Shown here piece by piece: positions 31,800-40,257 of a stretch of 64,000 bases of DNA. Source of the DNA: Streptomyces vilmorinianum (GTDB lineage Bacteria > Actinomycetota > Actinomycetes > Streptomycetales > Streptomycetaceae). Under the pieces are notes generated by a model. That model saw only the letters and a program-made list of their open reading frames with translations. It did not search any database and was not told where the DNA came from. A program made the position numbers and the translations under genes. The stretch's first letter is position 1. Each line of letters starts with the position of its first letter. The stretch is taken from contig NZ_CP040244.1 of NCBI RefSeq assembly GCF_005517195.1, positions 4,606,001-4,670,000 on the forward strand. Reading direction: 5' to 3'.

Positions 31800-32696
31800 A
31801 TGGAACACACCGATCCCCCGTCTTCTCCGCCGCACCCGCGCGCCGGCGGACCCCGCCGTGACTCTCTCGCCGACCGCACCGGCTACGACGAGGCCTTCCT
31901 GGGGCCTCTCGTGCCGCTGCCGCTGCCCGTCCGCACCTCGGTGGCGACGGTGATCCTGCCCTACACCCACTTCACCGTGGTCTTCCGGCCGGACCGGCGG
32001 CTCGCCGCCGCGACCGCGGTCTGCATCGAGGGGGAGCAGCTGGCCGAGGACGTCCCCCGGGACGACGTCTGGGAGTTCGACCCGCGGCTGCCCGCGGATC
32101 AGCAGGCCGGCAACGACATCTACCGGAACAACAGCCTGGATCGGGGCCATCTGGTGCGCCGGCTCGATCCGGTGTGGGGCGCCCCGGCCGTGGCGGCCCT
32201 GGCCAACACGGACACGTTCCACTACACGAACGCCGCCCCGCAGGCGGACGTGTTCAACCAGGGCAAGCAGCTCTGGCAGGGCCTGGAGAACTATCTCCTG
32301 GACCACGCGGCCGAGTTCGACCGGAAGCTGACCGTGCTCACAGGGCCGGTCCTGCACGACTCGGACCCGCCCTACCGGGGTGTCCAGGTGCCGCTGCGGT
32401 TCTGGAAGGTGGCGGCGTTCATGCAGGACGGGGCGCTGGCCTCGACCGCGTACGTCCTCGATCAGAGCCCCGACCTGACGCGGGACGCCGAGCGGGCGCT
32501 CGCCGGGGCGAAGGCGGGCGCGCCGCCGCCGCTCGGCCCGTTCCGGACGTACCAGGTGCCAGTCTCGGACGTGGCGGAGCTGACCGAGCTGGAGTTCGGT
32601 CCGCTGCCCGACGTCGACCTGATGCCGCCGACGCGGGCCCCGGAGGACCGCTGGCGGCGCCTGGAGTCGTACGACGACATCGCCATGTACACCTGA
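31800..32696 (+). CDS. Intracellular DNA/RNA non-specific endonuclease (NUC type)
   Basis: A 298-residue nuclease of the beta-beta-alpha-metal NUC family. The catalytic motif is NNSLDRGHLVRRLDP with His117. The metal-binding region follows as TDTFHYTNAAPQADVFNQG and LWQGLENYLL. Members cut single- and double-stranded DNA and RNA with Mg. There is no signal peptide or membrane segment, unlike most secreted NUC enzymes, so activity would be inside the cell and toxic unless controlled. The start is ATG 31800, with no clear ribosome site, possibly leaderless. It is divergent from the caspase gene and 136 bp upstream of the STAND-protease gene on the same strand, and is probably a toxic effector or effector substrate. 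Confidence 0.88.
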   Translation: MEHTDPPSSPPHPRAGGPRRDSLADRTGYDEAFLGPLVPLPLPVRTSVATVILPYTHFTVVFRPDRRLAAATAVCIEGEQLAEDVPRDDVWEFDPRLPADQQAGNDIYRNNSLDRGHLVRRLDPVWGAPAVAALANTDTFHYTNAAPQADVFNQGKQLWQGLENYLLDHAAEFDRKLTVLTGPVLHDSDPPYRGVQVPLRFWKVAAFMQDGALASTAYVLDQSPDLTRDAERALAGAKAGAPPPLGPFRTYQVPVSDVAELTELEFGPLPDVDLMPPTRAPEDRWRRLESYDDIAMYT

Positions 32697-32786
32697 ACCG
32701 GCCGCGAGCCCGGCCCCGGCGGCCGGCGGTCCGGCCGTGTGCCCGTTTGCCACCACCCCCGGCCGGTGAAACCATGACAGGTATCA

Positions 32787-32801
32787 GTCAGCACGTCTGA
32801 C
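32787..32801. promoter_or_regulatory. Short palindrome upstream of the STAND-protease gene
   Basis: GTCAG-N5-CTGAC, 32 bp upstream of the ATG. It may be an operator; the 136-bp gap also has a GATAAC element at 32809-32814 that could be a -10. Weak. Confidence 0.25.
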
Positions 32802-32832
32802 GCTGCGCGATAACCGCTCGGGCAGGTGCGGT

Positions 32833-35800
32833 ATGCCGCTCACCGAAACGGAATGGGGACTCGTCACCGGCTGGGTGCGGGACTACCTTCTCGACACCCC
32901 CGATCCCCACACGCGCCTGCGGGACACCGGGTTCTCCCCGGACTTCGTGGAGGACCTCGTCCTCACTCCGGACCGCGACGAGAACGCGCGGCTCGTGGTG
33001 CGGGCGGCCCGCAGGGACATCGCCCACCAGCGCAGACTGCTCGACGTCCTGGCCGGACCCGAGGTGCTCATGGGCGCGGACGAGGCGCCCACCTCCTCGT
33101 TCGAGCGGACCGCCCAGGCGAGGATCCTGCTGACGCGGCTGCGGGAGGACGAGGAGGTGCTGCGCTCCTCCCAGGACCCGTTCCGCACGCTGCTTCTCAC
33201 GAACGGCACCGAGGCGTTCATCGACCGGGCCGGGCTGCGCGAGAAGCTCCGCGGCTTCGTCGCCGATCCGGAGCAGACGGTGCTGGTGGTGGACGGCGAG
33301 CCCGACAGCGGGCGCTCGTACTCGTACCGCCTCATCCGCCATCTCGGGCAGCACTGCGGTTTCCGTCCGGTACGGGTGACGCTCTCGCGCACCACCACCG
33401 CCGCGCGCCTGGTGGAGCGTCTCGCCGATTTCGTGGGCGGTCCGGGTGCCGACCGGTTGCCGTTGAATCCCACACAGTTGAACGATCCACTGCCGTCGAT
33501 CGACGACGCCGTGCACCGGATCGTCAGCCGGGCGACCGCCGCCGAGGAACGCTTCTGGCTGGTGCTCGACGAGTGCGACAAGCTCGATCCGAACACGGAC
33601 GTCTGGGACTGCATCGGCAAGCTCGCGCTCGCCGTCTACGAGCACACGCCGGTACGCAAGGACGCCGTGCCCCGGCTCGTCCTGCTCGGCTACTCCCCCA
33701 CGATGCGCCAACTCCCGTACGACATCCGCAAGAACGAGTGCCGCGACACCGCACGAGCAGCGAGCGAGAACGATCTGCGGGAGTTCTTCCGGGAGTTCTT
33801 CACCCAGGAGTGCTCCGCACCGGACGAGGCGAGGATCGCCGAGCTGGTGGACGTGGCCGTCGCCGAGGTCGTGCGCGCGGTCGACACCCCCGGTTCGACG
33901 GACAGTCACATGCGCCGGGTGTGCACCGCCGTGGAGGAGACGGTACGGCTGTACCGCTCCCTCGCCCCCGGCGGCGACCTCACGGAGGTCCTGCACCTGA
34001 CCGGGCGGGCGACGGCCGGTACGGCGCCGCCCGCACTCCCCGAGCTGCGCCGCGCCTACCGCGAAGCGGCCTGCCTCCTCGACGAGTTCGATCCCGCCCG
34101 GCTGCGGCTGCCCGGCGAGGAGCACCCCACCGGCCAGGCCGCCCTGGCACTCGTCGACGACTGTACGGCGCCGGCCGCGCACCCCGCCAGGACCTGGGCC
34201 CTCACGCCGGAGGTCCGTGAGCGGACACTGGCCTCGCTCGCCGGACCCGAGGCGGCCCGGAGCGCCCTGGAAGCCAACATCGACCTCGTCCCCGAGGGGC
34301 CCGGCACCGAGCGCACCGCCCTCGCCCTGCTGTCCGGTGTCCCTCCCGACACCCGGCCGCAGGACGTCCAGGGGCTCTCGGACACCCTCCAGGCCGTGCT
34401 GTGGCTGAGCCGCGTCCCCGGCGTCTCGGGACTGCCCGACATCGACGGCATCCAGCACCGTCTGGAGCGGGCCCGGCTGCTCCAGCCGATGGAACGGCTG
34501 ATCCAGGGGACCGTCCACGGGCGGCAGCGCGAACTCGACTCCCTGCGCGCCTACATCGACCTACCCGCCGAGCCGGCCGAACCGCCCGTCCTCATCCACG
34601 GAGTGGGCGGCGTCGGCAAGAGCACCCTGCTCGCCGCGTTCCTCGTCGAGAGCCTCCAGGACTCCCCCACCGGATTCCCCTTCGCCTACATCGACTTCGA
34701 ACGGCCGACGCTCTCCATCCACGAACCGGCCACCGTGATCGCCGAGGCCGCCCGGCAGCTCGGCATCCAGTACCCGGACCGGCGCGCCGCGTTCGACGCC
34801 CTCGCCGACGAGTGCGAGGAGACCGCCGCGTCCCAGCGGGGCGAACGCGACCGGCTCGACGAGCTGTACGCGCTCTCCGCCACCCGCGCGACGCTCGGCC
34901 GCGACTACTCCGCCGGGTTCCACGCCCGGGCCAGCGCCCGCGAGCAGGAGCTCGCGCAGAAGGCCGCCGGCCTGGTCGCCGAGGCCGTGCGCACCCCTGC
35001 CGGGGAGATGGACCCGCCGCTGGTGATCGCCCTGGACTCCTTCGAGAAGGCCCAGTACCGCGGTTCGCCGGCCATCGCCCGGATGTGGGCGATCTGGACG
35101 GCGCTGCGCGCCGCCTATCCCCGGCTGCGCTACGTCGTCTCCGGACGGGCTCCCATCGACCACCCCGCCAAGGTGCTCGCGCCCCGCTCCATGGAACTCG
35201 GCGATCTCGACGAACAGGCCGCCGTGGACCTCCTGATGTCCTGCGGGGTCGACGACGAGGCCGTCGCCCGGGACCTCGTCGACCGGGTCGGCGGCCATCC
35301 GCTCAGCCTGAAGCTGGCGGCACGCACCACCGTGCTCCTGGGCGCCGGATCCAAGCCGCTCGGCGAGGTGCTGGACAGCCTGCCGTCGCGCCGGCGCTAC
35401 TTCCACCACCAGGTCGACCAGATGCTCATCCAGGGCACGCTGTACGACCGCATCCTCAAGCACATCGCCGACGACGACGTCCGCGCGCTGGTGCAGGCGG
35501 GCCTGGCCCTGCGGGCCATCACCCCGGAGCTGATCCAGGACGTCCTCGCCGGACCGGCCGGGCTGTCCGTCGACTCGCCCGAGCAGGCCCGTTCGCTCTT
35601 CGGCCGGCTGGTCTCGCGGCTCGATCTGATGGAGTCGGCCGGTCCCCAGGCCGTACGGCACCGGGCGGATCTGCGCTCGATCATGCTGCGCCTGTCGGAC
35701 ACCGCGCGCACCGACCTGATGCGCGCCGTCGACCATCGGGCGGTGGAGCACTACGCGGCCCGCGAGGGCCCCCGGGCACGCGCCGAGGAGATCTACCACC

Positions 35801-38094
35801 GACTGCGGCTCGGCGAGAACCCCCGTACGGTGGAGGAGCGTTGGGAGCCCGGCGTCGGCGGGTACCTGACCGGGTCCGACCGGGACATGCCGGCCCGCTC
35901 GGCGGCCTTCCTCCTTGGGAGGACCGGCGGGCACGTACCGGACCGGATCATGGCGGAGGCCGACCAGGAGGACTGGGAGCGGATCGCCGCCCGCGAGGTC
36001 GAGGACCTGCTCACCCAGGGGTACGTGGAGGCGGCCACGGACCGGCTGTCCGAGCGCCGGCCGTGGACGCCGTGCAGCCGGCTGCACGGGCTCCTCGTGG
36101 AGACGCTGGCCAGGTCCGGGCGGGTCGCCGAGGCGCGCGCGAGCGCCGAGCAGGCCGTGGACCGGGCAGAGGAGGCGGGCTGCGCCGAGACCCGGCTCGA
36201 ACTGCTCCAGCTCTCCGCCCGTCTCGCCCAGGACGAGGGCGACCTCGCGGACGCCGACCACGACCTGCAGGAGGCGGAGGACGTCGCGTCCGGTCTCGGC
36301 CTCGGCCTCGAGTCGATGGGCGTCCTGGTGGCCAGGTCGCGCCTCGCGGCGCTCTCGGACGAGGGCTCCGCCGAGATGGACGCCCGTCTCGCCAGCACCC
36401 TGCGCGGCATGCCGGACGAGGAGCTGGCCCGGCAGCCCGCCCTGGCACGCGCCGCGGCGGCCACGGCCTCCCGGGTCGATCCCCAGCTCCTGGAGCACAC
36501 CCTGCGGCTCGTGGGGCTCCCGGCCGACGACGAGCCGGTGATCGACGCCCTCGCCCGCTGGATCGACGCGGCCATGGCCGACGAACCGCAGCTGCGGGAA
36601 CCCCTGACGCGGATCCTGGAGTCGGCGGCCGGAGCACGGCCGCAGGAGCCCGCTCCCGGCGCCGGGATGGCGCGCGCCGACGTGGAGCAGGCCCTGCGGG
36701 AGGCCCGCAGGCGCGGCACGCTGGACAGCCTCGCCTGGCATGCCCTCACGCTCCACGACGGCAGCGGTGACCTGGTCGAGGGCGTGGCCGCCGCGATGGG
36801 TGTGGGCGTCCCGGCACGCGGGCCCGGGCCTGCGGCCCGCATCGCCGCGGGCGGGGAAGGCGCCGGCGGGGAAGGCGGGGACGGTGCGCCGCTGTGGTCG
36901 CACAGGCCGCCCGATGCGGCCGAGGGGGCGGTGCGCACGGTTCCGTATCTCACCCCCGAGGATCTCGTACGGGTGCGCGACGCCGCCCTGGACGCGGGGC
37001 TCGCCGAGAGCAGCGTCCGGCCGCTGCTCCTCGCGGGCACCACGCCCCGCTTCCGGGCGAGCCTTCCGACGATGGACAGTCCGCTGCGGCAGATGCACTC
37101 CGACCTGGCCACGATGAACCAGGTCGAGCGGCTGATCGACGGGACCGTGCCGCTGGAGGTCTGGCTGCGCAACGCGATCGCCCAGACCGTGGAGACGGGC
37201 CCGCTCAGCGTGCTGCAGCGCGCCCTGGACGATGTGGCGCGCGACGCCGCCGGGGAACCGGACCTCCCGCCCGAGATGATGCCCGCCGAGACCAAGGAGG
37301 AGATCATCTTCCGGGACGACACCGTGCCCTTCGAGTTCCTGCACGGCGGCTTCCTGGCCGGTGCGTCGGTGGCCCGTCTGAAGGTCCCGCCCTACGACGC
37401 GGGCCGGCCGCTGCAGCCCGCCTATCCGCACGCGGGCACCGGCTGGCTCATCGCCCCCGGGCTGCTGATCACCAACCACCATGTGGTGAACGCCCGTACG
37501 CGCTCGCCCGGGGTCCGGCTCAGCGTGGCCGAGGACGACCTCCAGCTCCAGGTGCGCAACTCCCGTTCGCGCTTCGACTACGGCGCCGACGAGGCGGAGA
37601 CGGAGGAGGTGACGGCGGACGCGCTGGTCGCCTGGGACGAGGCGCTCGACTACGCGATCATGCGGCTCGCGGCCGGGCTGCCGCCCCGGCCGGTGCTCCG
37701 GGTCGCGTCCGCGCCCCTGCTCCTGACCGGTCGCGAACCGGTCGCCGTGAACATCATCCAGCACCCCGGCGGGCAGCCCAAGCGCGTGGCGCTGCGCAAC
37801 AACCTCGTCTTCGAGGCGGACGAGCGCGATGTCCGCTACTTCACCGACACCCGCAGCGGGTCCTCCGGTTCGCCGGTCTTCACCGACGACTGGACGGTGG
37901 TGGCGCTCCATCGCGGCACCCGCCGGGTCGAGGAGGTCAACTACCAGGGAAGGACGACGGCGTTCGTGAACATCGGTACGCAGATGAGCCGGATCCTCGC
38001 CCATCTCCGGGAGCACAGGGCGGAGTTGTACGAGGAGATCATGCGGGCGCAGTCGGCGACGCCGGTCCCGGAGGACCATGTGTGGGCCGCATGA
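32833..38094 (+). CDS. Giant STAND NTPase with C-terminal trypsin-like protease domain
   Basis: A 1753-residue cytoplasmic protein. (1) N-terminal helical region, residues 1-85, possibly an adaptor domain. (2) P-loop-like module, about 125-330, with a changed Walker A (VVDGEPDSGRSYSYR, residues 152-166, Arg161 in place of Lys) and an intact Walker B (WLVLDECDKLD, Asp246-Glu247). (3) A canonical STAND NTPase, about 575-900: Walker A GVGGVGKST (Lys596), Walker B LVIALDSFEK (Asp735), VVSGRAPID and the GxP motif VGGHPLSL (820-824). (4) Helical TPR-like repeats, about 1050-1200, and a Gly-rich linker (1327-1356). (5) A helical effector-associated-like domain, about 1427-1480. (6) A trypsin-fold protease with His1550 (TNHHVV), Asp1606 (LDYAIM) and Ser1678 (SGSSGSPVF). 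The architecture suggests a bacterial NLR-like sensor that unleashes proteolysis after ligand-driven oligomerisation. The ribosome site AGGTG is weak. Confidence 0.88.
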   Translation: MPLTETEWGLVTGWVRDYLLDTPDPHTRLRDTGFSPDFVEDLVLTPDRDENARLVVRAARRDIAHQRRLLDVLAGPEVLMGADEAPTSSFERTAQARILLTRLREDEEVLRSSQDPFRTLLLTNGTEAFIDRAGLREKLRGFVADPEQTVLVVDGEPDSGRSYSYRLIRHLGQHCGFRPVRVTLSRTTTAARLVERLADFVGGPGADRLPLNPTQLNDPLPSIDDAVHRIVSRATAAEERFWLVLDECDKLDPNTDVWDCIGKLALAVYEHTPVRKDAVPRLVLLGYSPTMRQLPYDIRKNECRDTARAASENDLREFFREFFTQECSAPDEARIAELVDVAVAEVVRAVDTPGSTDSHMRRVCTAVEETVRLYRSLAPGGDLTEVLHLTGRATAGTAPPALPELRRAYREAACLLDEFDPARLRLPGEEHPTGQAALALVDDCTAPAAHPARTWALTPEVRERTLASLAGPEAARSALEANIDLVPEGPGTERTALALLSGVPPDTRPQDVQGLSDTLQAVLWLSRVPGVSGLPDIDGIQHRLERARLLQPMERLIQGTVHGRQRELDSLRAYIDLPAEPAEPPVLIHGVGGVGKSTLLAAFLVESLQDSPTGFPFAYIDFERPTLSIHEPATVIAEAARQLGIQYPDRRAAFDALADECEETAASQRGERDRLDELYALSATRATLGRDYSAGFHARASAREQELAQKAAGLVAEAVRTPAGEMDPPLVIALDSFEKAQYRGSPAIARMWAIWTALRAAYPRLRYVVSGRAPIDHPAKVLAPRSMELGDLDEQAAVDLLMSCGVDDEAVARDLVDRVGGHPLSLKLAARTTVLLGAGSKPLGEVLDSLPSRRRYFHHQVDQMLIQGTLYDRILKHIADDDVRALVQAGLALRAITPELIQDVLAGPAGLSVDSPEQARSLFGRLVSRLDLMESAGPQAVRHRADLRSIMLRLSDTARTDLMRAVDHRAVEHYAAREGPRARAEEIYHRLRLGENPRTVEERWEPGVGGYLTGSDRDMPARSAAFLLGRTGGHVPDRIMAEADQEDWERIAAREVEDLLTQGYVEAATDRLSERRPWTPCSRLHGLLVETLARSGRVAEARASAEQAVDRAEEAGCAETRLELLQLSARLAQDEGDLADADHDLQEAEDVASGLGLGLESMGVLVARSRLAALSDEGSAEMDARLASTLRGMPDEELARQPALARAAAATASRVDPQLLEHTLRLVGLPADDEPVIDALARWIDAAMADEPQLREPLTRILESAAGARPQEPAPGAGMARADVEQALREARRRGTLDSLAWHALTLHDGSGDLVEGVAAAMGVGVPARGPGPAARIAAGGEGAGGEGGDGAPLWSHRPPDAAEGAVRTVPYLTPEDLVRVRDAALDAGLAESSVRPLLLAGTTPRFRASLPTMDSPLRQMHSDLATMNQVERLIDGTVPLEVWLRNAIAQTVETGPLSVLQRALDDVARDAAGEPDLPPEMMPAETKEEIIFRDDTVPFEFLHGGFLAGASVARLKVPPYDAGRPLQPAYPHAGTGWLIAPGLLITNHHVVNARTRSPGVRLSVAEDDLQLQVRNSRSRFDYGADEAETEEVTADALVAWDEALDYAIMRLAAGLPPRPVLRVASAPLLLTGREPVAVNIIQHPGGQPKRVALRNNLVFEADERDVRYFTDTRSGSSGSPVFTDDWTVVALHRGTRRVEEVNYQGRTTAFVNIGTQMSRILAHLREHRAELYEEIMRAQSATPVPEDHVWAA

Positions 38095-38119
38095 GCAACT
38101 GAGCTGGAGGAGGCGGGAG

Positions 38120-39181
38120 ATGCGGTACGGATCACCGGTCGCGACCGATCCCGAGCGGGTCTTCGACGACCTGCGGGAGGTCGCCGCACGGGTGCGCGGG
38201 CATCTGGAGGCGGAGATCTCCGAGTCGGTGGAGGAGCTGCCGACGGACGCGGCGCCGGCGGGCCAGATCGCCCGCTTCGCGCAGGAGGAACGGGCCCGGG
38301 TCCTGGAGGCCGGGGTCGCCGGGCTGGAGAAGCTGGCCGCCCACCGCGCCGACGAGATCGACGAGGACGAGTACTTCGGGGTGGAGGCGATCGTCCTCCT
38401 CGAGGGCAGGCCCGCGATCCTGGTGCAGGGGCAGGACTTCGCCGTGCAGGAGGGCGACTGGTCCGTCCTGGACGGCGGCCGGGCGGCGATCCGCGAGTCC
38501 ATCGCGCGCGTGGGCCGCGTGGAGGTGACCGGGCACCCGAGTCTGGACTGGGTGGGCACCGCCTTCCTGGTGGGTCCACGGACGGTGATGACCAACCGGC
38601 ACGTGGCCGTGGAGTTCAGCCGCGCCGAGGGCGCAGGCTGGTCCTTCCAGCAGGGCATGTCCGCGCGCGTGGACCCGGGCGAGGAGCTGCCCGTCTCCCC
38701 GGCCCCGGCCGCCGCCCCGCCCCCGTACGAGATCACCGAGGTGATCGGCATCCATCCGGACGTCGACATGGCTCTCCTGCGGGTCGCCCCGCCGGACGGC
38801 GGCGCGCTCCCCGCCCCGCTCGCGGTGGCGGCCGACGCGCCCGCGAGCGTGCCCGGCCGGCCGGTGTACGTGATCGGCTACCCGGCCTGGGACGGCCGCC
38901 GCAACGAGCCCGAGTCGATGCGGCGGATCTTCATGGACATCTACAACGTGAAGCGTCTCCAGCCGGGCACGGCGACGGAGTTCGCCCCCGGCGGCCTGGT
39001 GATGAAGCACGACTGCTCCACCCTCGGCGGCAACAGCGGCTCCCCGGTCTTCGACCTCACGGACCACCGGGTACTGGGCCTGCACTTCGGCGGCCGCTAC
39101 CGTCTGGGCAACTTCGCGGTACCGCTGTGGGAGCTGGTCGACGACCCGCTGCTGGCCCGTGCGGAGGTCAACTGGGTCTGA
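38120..39181 (+). CDS. Trypsin-like serine protease with helical N-terminal domain
   Basis: A 353-residue intracellular protease, 25 bp downstream of the STAND-protease gene and surely cotranscribed. Residues 1-130 form an acidic helical domain (VFDDLREVAARVRGHLEAEI to EDEYFGVEAIVLLEG). The trypsin-like domain follows, starting WVGTAFLVGPRTVMTNRHVAVEF with His161. Asp216 lies in HPDVDMALLRV and Ser306 in TLGGNSGSPVFDL. No signal peptide is present. It shares the protease class of its neighbour's C-terminus but is not a close copy of it. It may be the downstream protease of a cascade, or a regulator that cleaves the nuclease or caspase. The start is ATG 38120 behind a GGAGGAGG-type site. Confidence 0.88.
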   Translation: MRYGSPVATDPERVFDDLREVAARVRGHLEAEISESVEELPTDAAPAGQIARFAQEERARVLEAGVAGLEKLAAHRADEIDEDEYFGVEAIVLLEGRPAILVQGQDFAVQEGDWSVLDGGRAAIRESIARVGRVEVTGHPSLDWVGTAFLVGPRTVMTNRHVAVEFSRAEGAGWSFQQGMSARVDPGEELPVSPAPAAAPPPYEITEVIGIHPDVDMALLRVAPPDGGALPAPLAVAADAPASVPGRPVYVIGYPAWDGRRNEPESMRRIFMDIYNVKRLQPGTATEFAPGGLVMKHDCSTLGGNSGSPVFDLTDHRVLGLHFGGRYRLGNFAVPLWELVDDPLLARAEVNWV

Positions 39182-39200
39182 ATCAGCGGCTCCTGCCGGA

Positions 39201-40187
39201 TCAGCCGACGTGCCGGGAGGTCGTGGCCGCCGCGGGCTCCCCGACGACCAGGACGATCTTGCCGGTGGTGCGTTCGGTCTCTCCCAGGGCGTGGGCCTTG
39301 GCGGCCTCGGCCAGGGGGAACGTGGCCTCGATGTGGGCCCGCAGGGTGCCCGCCCGCGCAAGCTCGGCGACGGCGTTCATACCCGTGTGGTCGGCCTCGA
39401 CGAGAAGGGTCTCCACCCGGACGCCCCGCTCCGCGGCCTTCTTCGGCTCGTCCGGGTCGGTGGGCGGCAGGAGCGAGACGAGCGTGCCGCCGGGGCGCAG
39501 GACGTCGAGGGAGTGGGCGCGGGTGTCGCCGGAGAGCGGGTCGAGGACGATGTCGATGTCCTGGGCGGCGTCGCGGAAGTCGGTGGTGCGGTAGTCGATG
39601 ACCTCGTCCGCGCCGAGGGAGCGGACGAAGTCGTGCTTGGGCGCGCTCGCGGTGCCGATGACGTACGCGCCGCGGGACTTGGCGATCTGGACGGCGAGGT
39701 GGCCGACGCCGCCGGCGGCCGCGTGGACGAGGACCCGCTGCCCGGAGCGGACCCCGGCGGTGTCGACGAGGGCCTGGTACGCGGTGAGGGCGGCGAGCGG
39801 GAGGGCGCCGGCCTGGACGTGGTCGATGCCGGCGGGCTTGTGGGCGAAGGCCCGGGCGGGGGCGGTCACGTACTCGGCGTGCGAACCGACCCCGTACGGG
39901 TAGGGGAGCATGCCGAAGACCTCGTCGCCGGGCTTGAAGAGGGTCACGCCGAAGCCGACGGCCTCGACGACACCGGAGACGTCCCAGCCGAGGACGAGCG
40001 GCAGGCGGTCGAGGAAGAGGCCCTGGGAGCGGTGCTTCCAGTCGGTCGGGTTGACTCCGGCGGCGCGGACGGCGACCAGGATCTGGCTCGGTCCCGGGAC
40101 GGGCCTGGGGAGCAGCACCTCCTTGAGCACCTCGGGGGCTCCGTGGGTGTCCTGGCTGATGGCGCGCATGGTGGCGTTGTTCGTCAT
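39201..40187 (-). CDS. Zinc-independent NADP-dependent oxidoreductase (MDR, quinone reductase-like)
   Basis: A 328-residue medium-chain dehydrogenase/reductase. The catalytic GroES-like half reads EVLLPRPVPGPSQILVAVRAAGVNPTDWKHRSQG. The nucleotide-binding half has GVRSGQRVLVHAAAGGVGHLAVQIAK (AxxGxxG). The zinc ligands of alcohol dehydrogenases are absent, pointing to the quinone-oxidoreductase or enoyl-reductase subgroup. The start is ATG 40187; an in-frame ATG at 40169 is also possible. It is divergent from a GlxA-type regulator gene with a palindrome between them, so the regulator probably controls it. Confidence 0.88.
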   Translation of the reverse strand: MTNNATMRAISQDTHGAPEVLKEVLLPRPVPGPSQILVAVRAAGVNPTDWKHRSQGLFLDRLPLVLGWDVSGVVEAVGFGVTLFKPGDEVFGMLPYPYGVGSHAEYVTAPARAFAHKPAGIDHVQAGALPLAALTAYQALVDTAGVRSGQRVLVHAAAGGVGHLAVQIAKSRGAYVIGTASAPKHDFVRSLGADEVIDYRTTDFRDAAQDIDIVLDPLSGDTRAHSLDVLRPGGTLVSLLPPTDPDEPKKAAERGVRVETLLVEADHTGMNAVAELARAGTLRAHIEATFPLAEAAKAHALGETERTTGKIVLVVGEPAAATTSRHVG

Positions 40188-40222
40188 GCGTCCAGGTTCG
40201 CGGCCGGACCCGGCTCCGTACC

Positions 40223-40251
40223 ATGGCATGATTGCCATCTTTCGATAGGAT
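40223..40251 (+). promoter_or_regulatory. Palindrome and -10 box between MDR and GlxA-type genes
   Basis: ATGGCA-TGAT-TGCCAT (40223-40238) is a perfect inverted repeat. TAGGAT at 40246-40251 is a good -10 for the plus-strand gene and would place the start site at about 40258, exactly on the ATG. That implies a leaderless mRNA. A further TGCCAT half-site lies at 40254-40259. The palindrome sits where a -35 should be, consistent with regulator-dependent transcription. Confidence 0.5.
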
Positions 40252-40257
40252 CGTGCC

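Noticed and set aside
30876..39181. Prophage or plasmid origin of the protease/nuclease block
   Set aside because: No phage structural, replication or integration genes; base composition is like the flanks.
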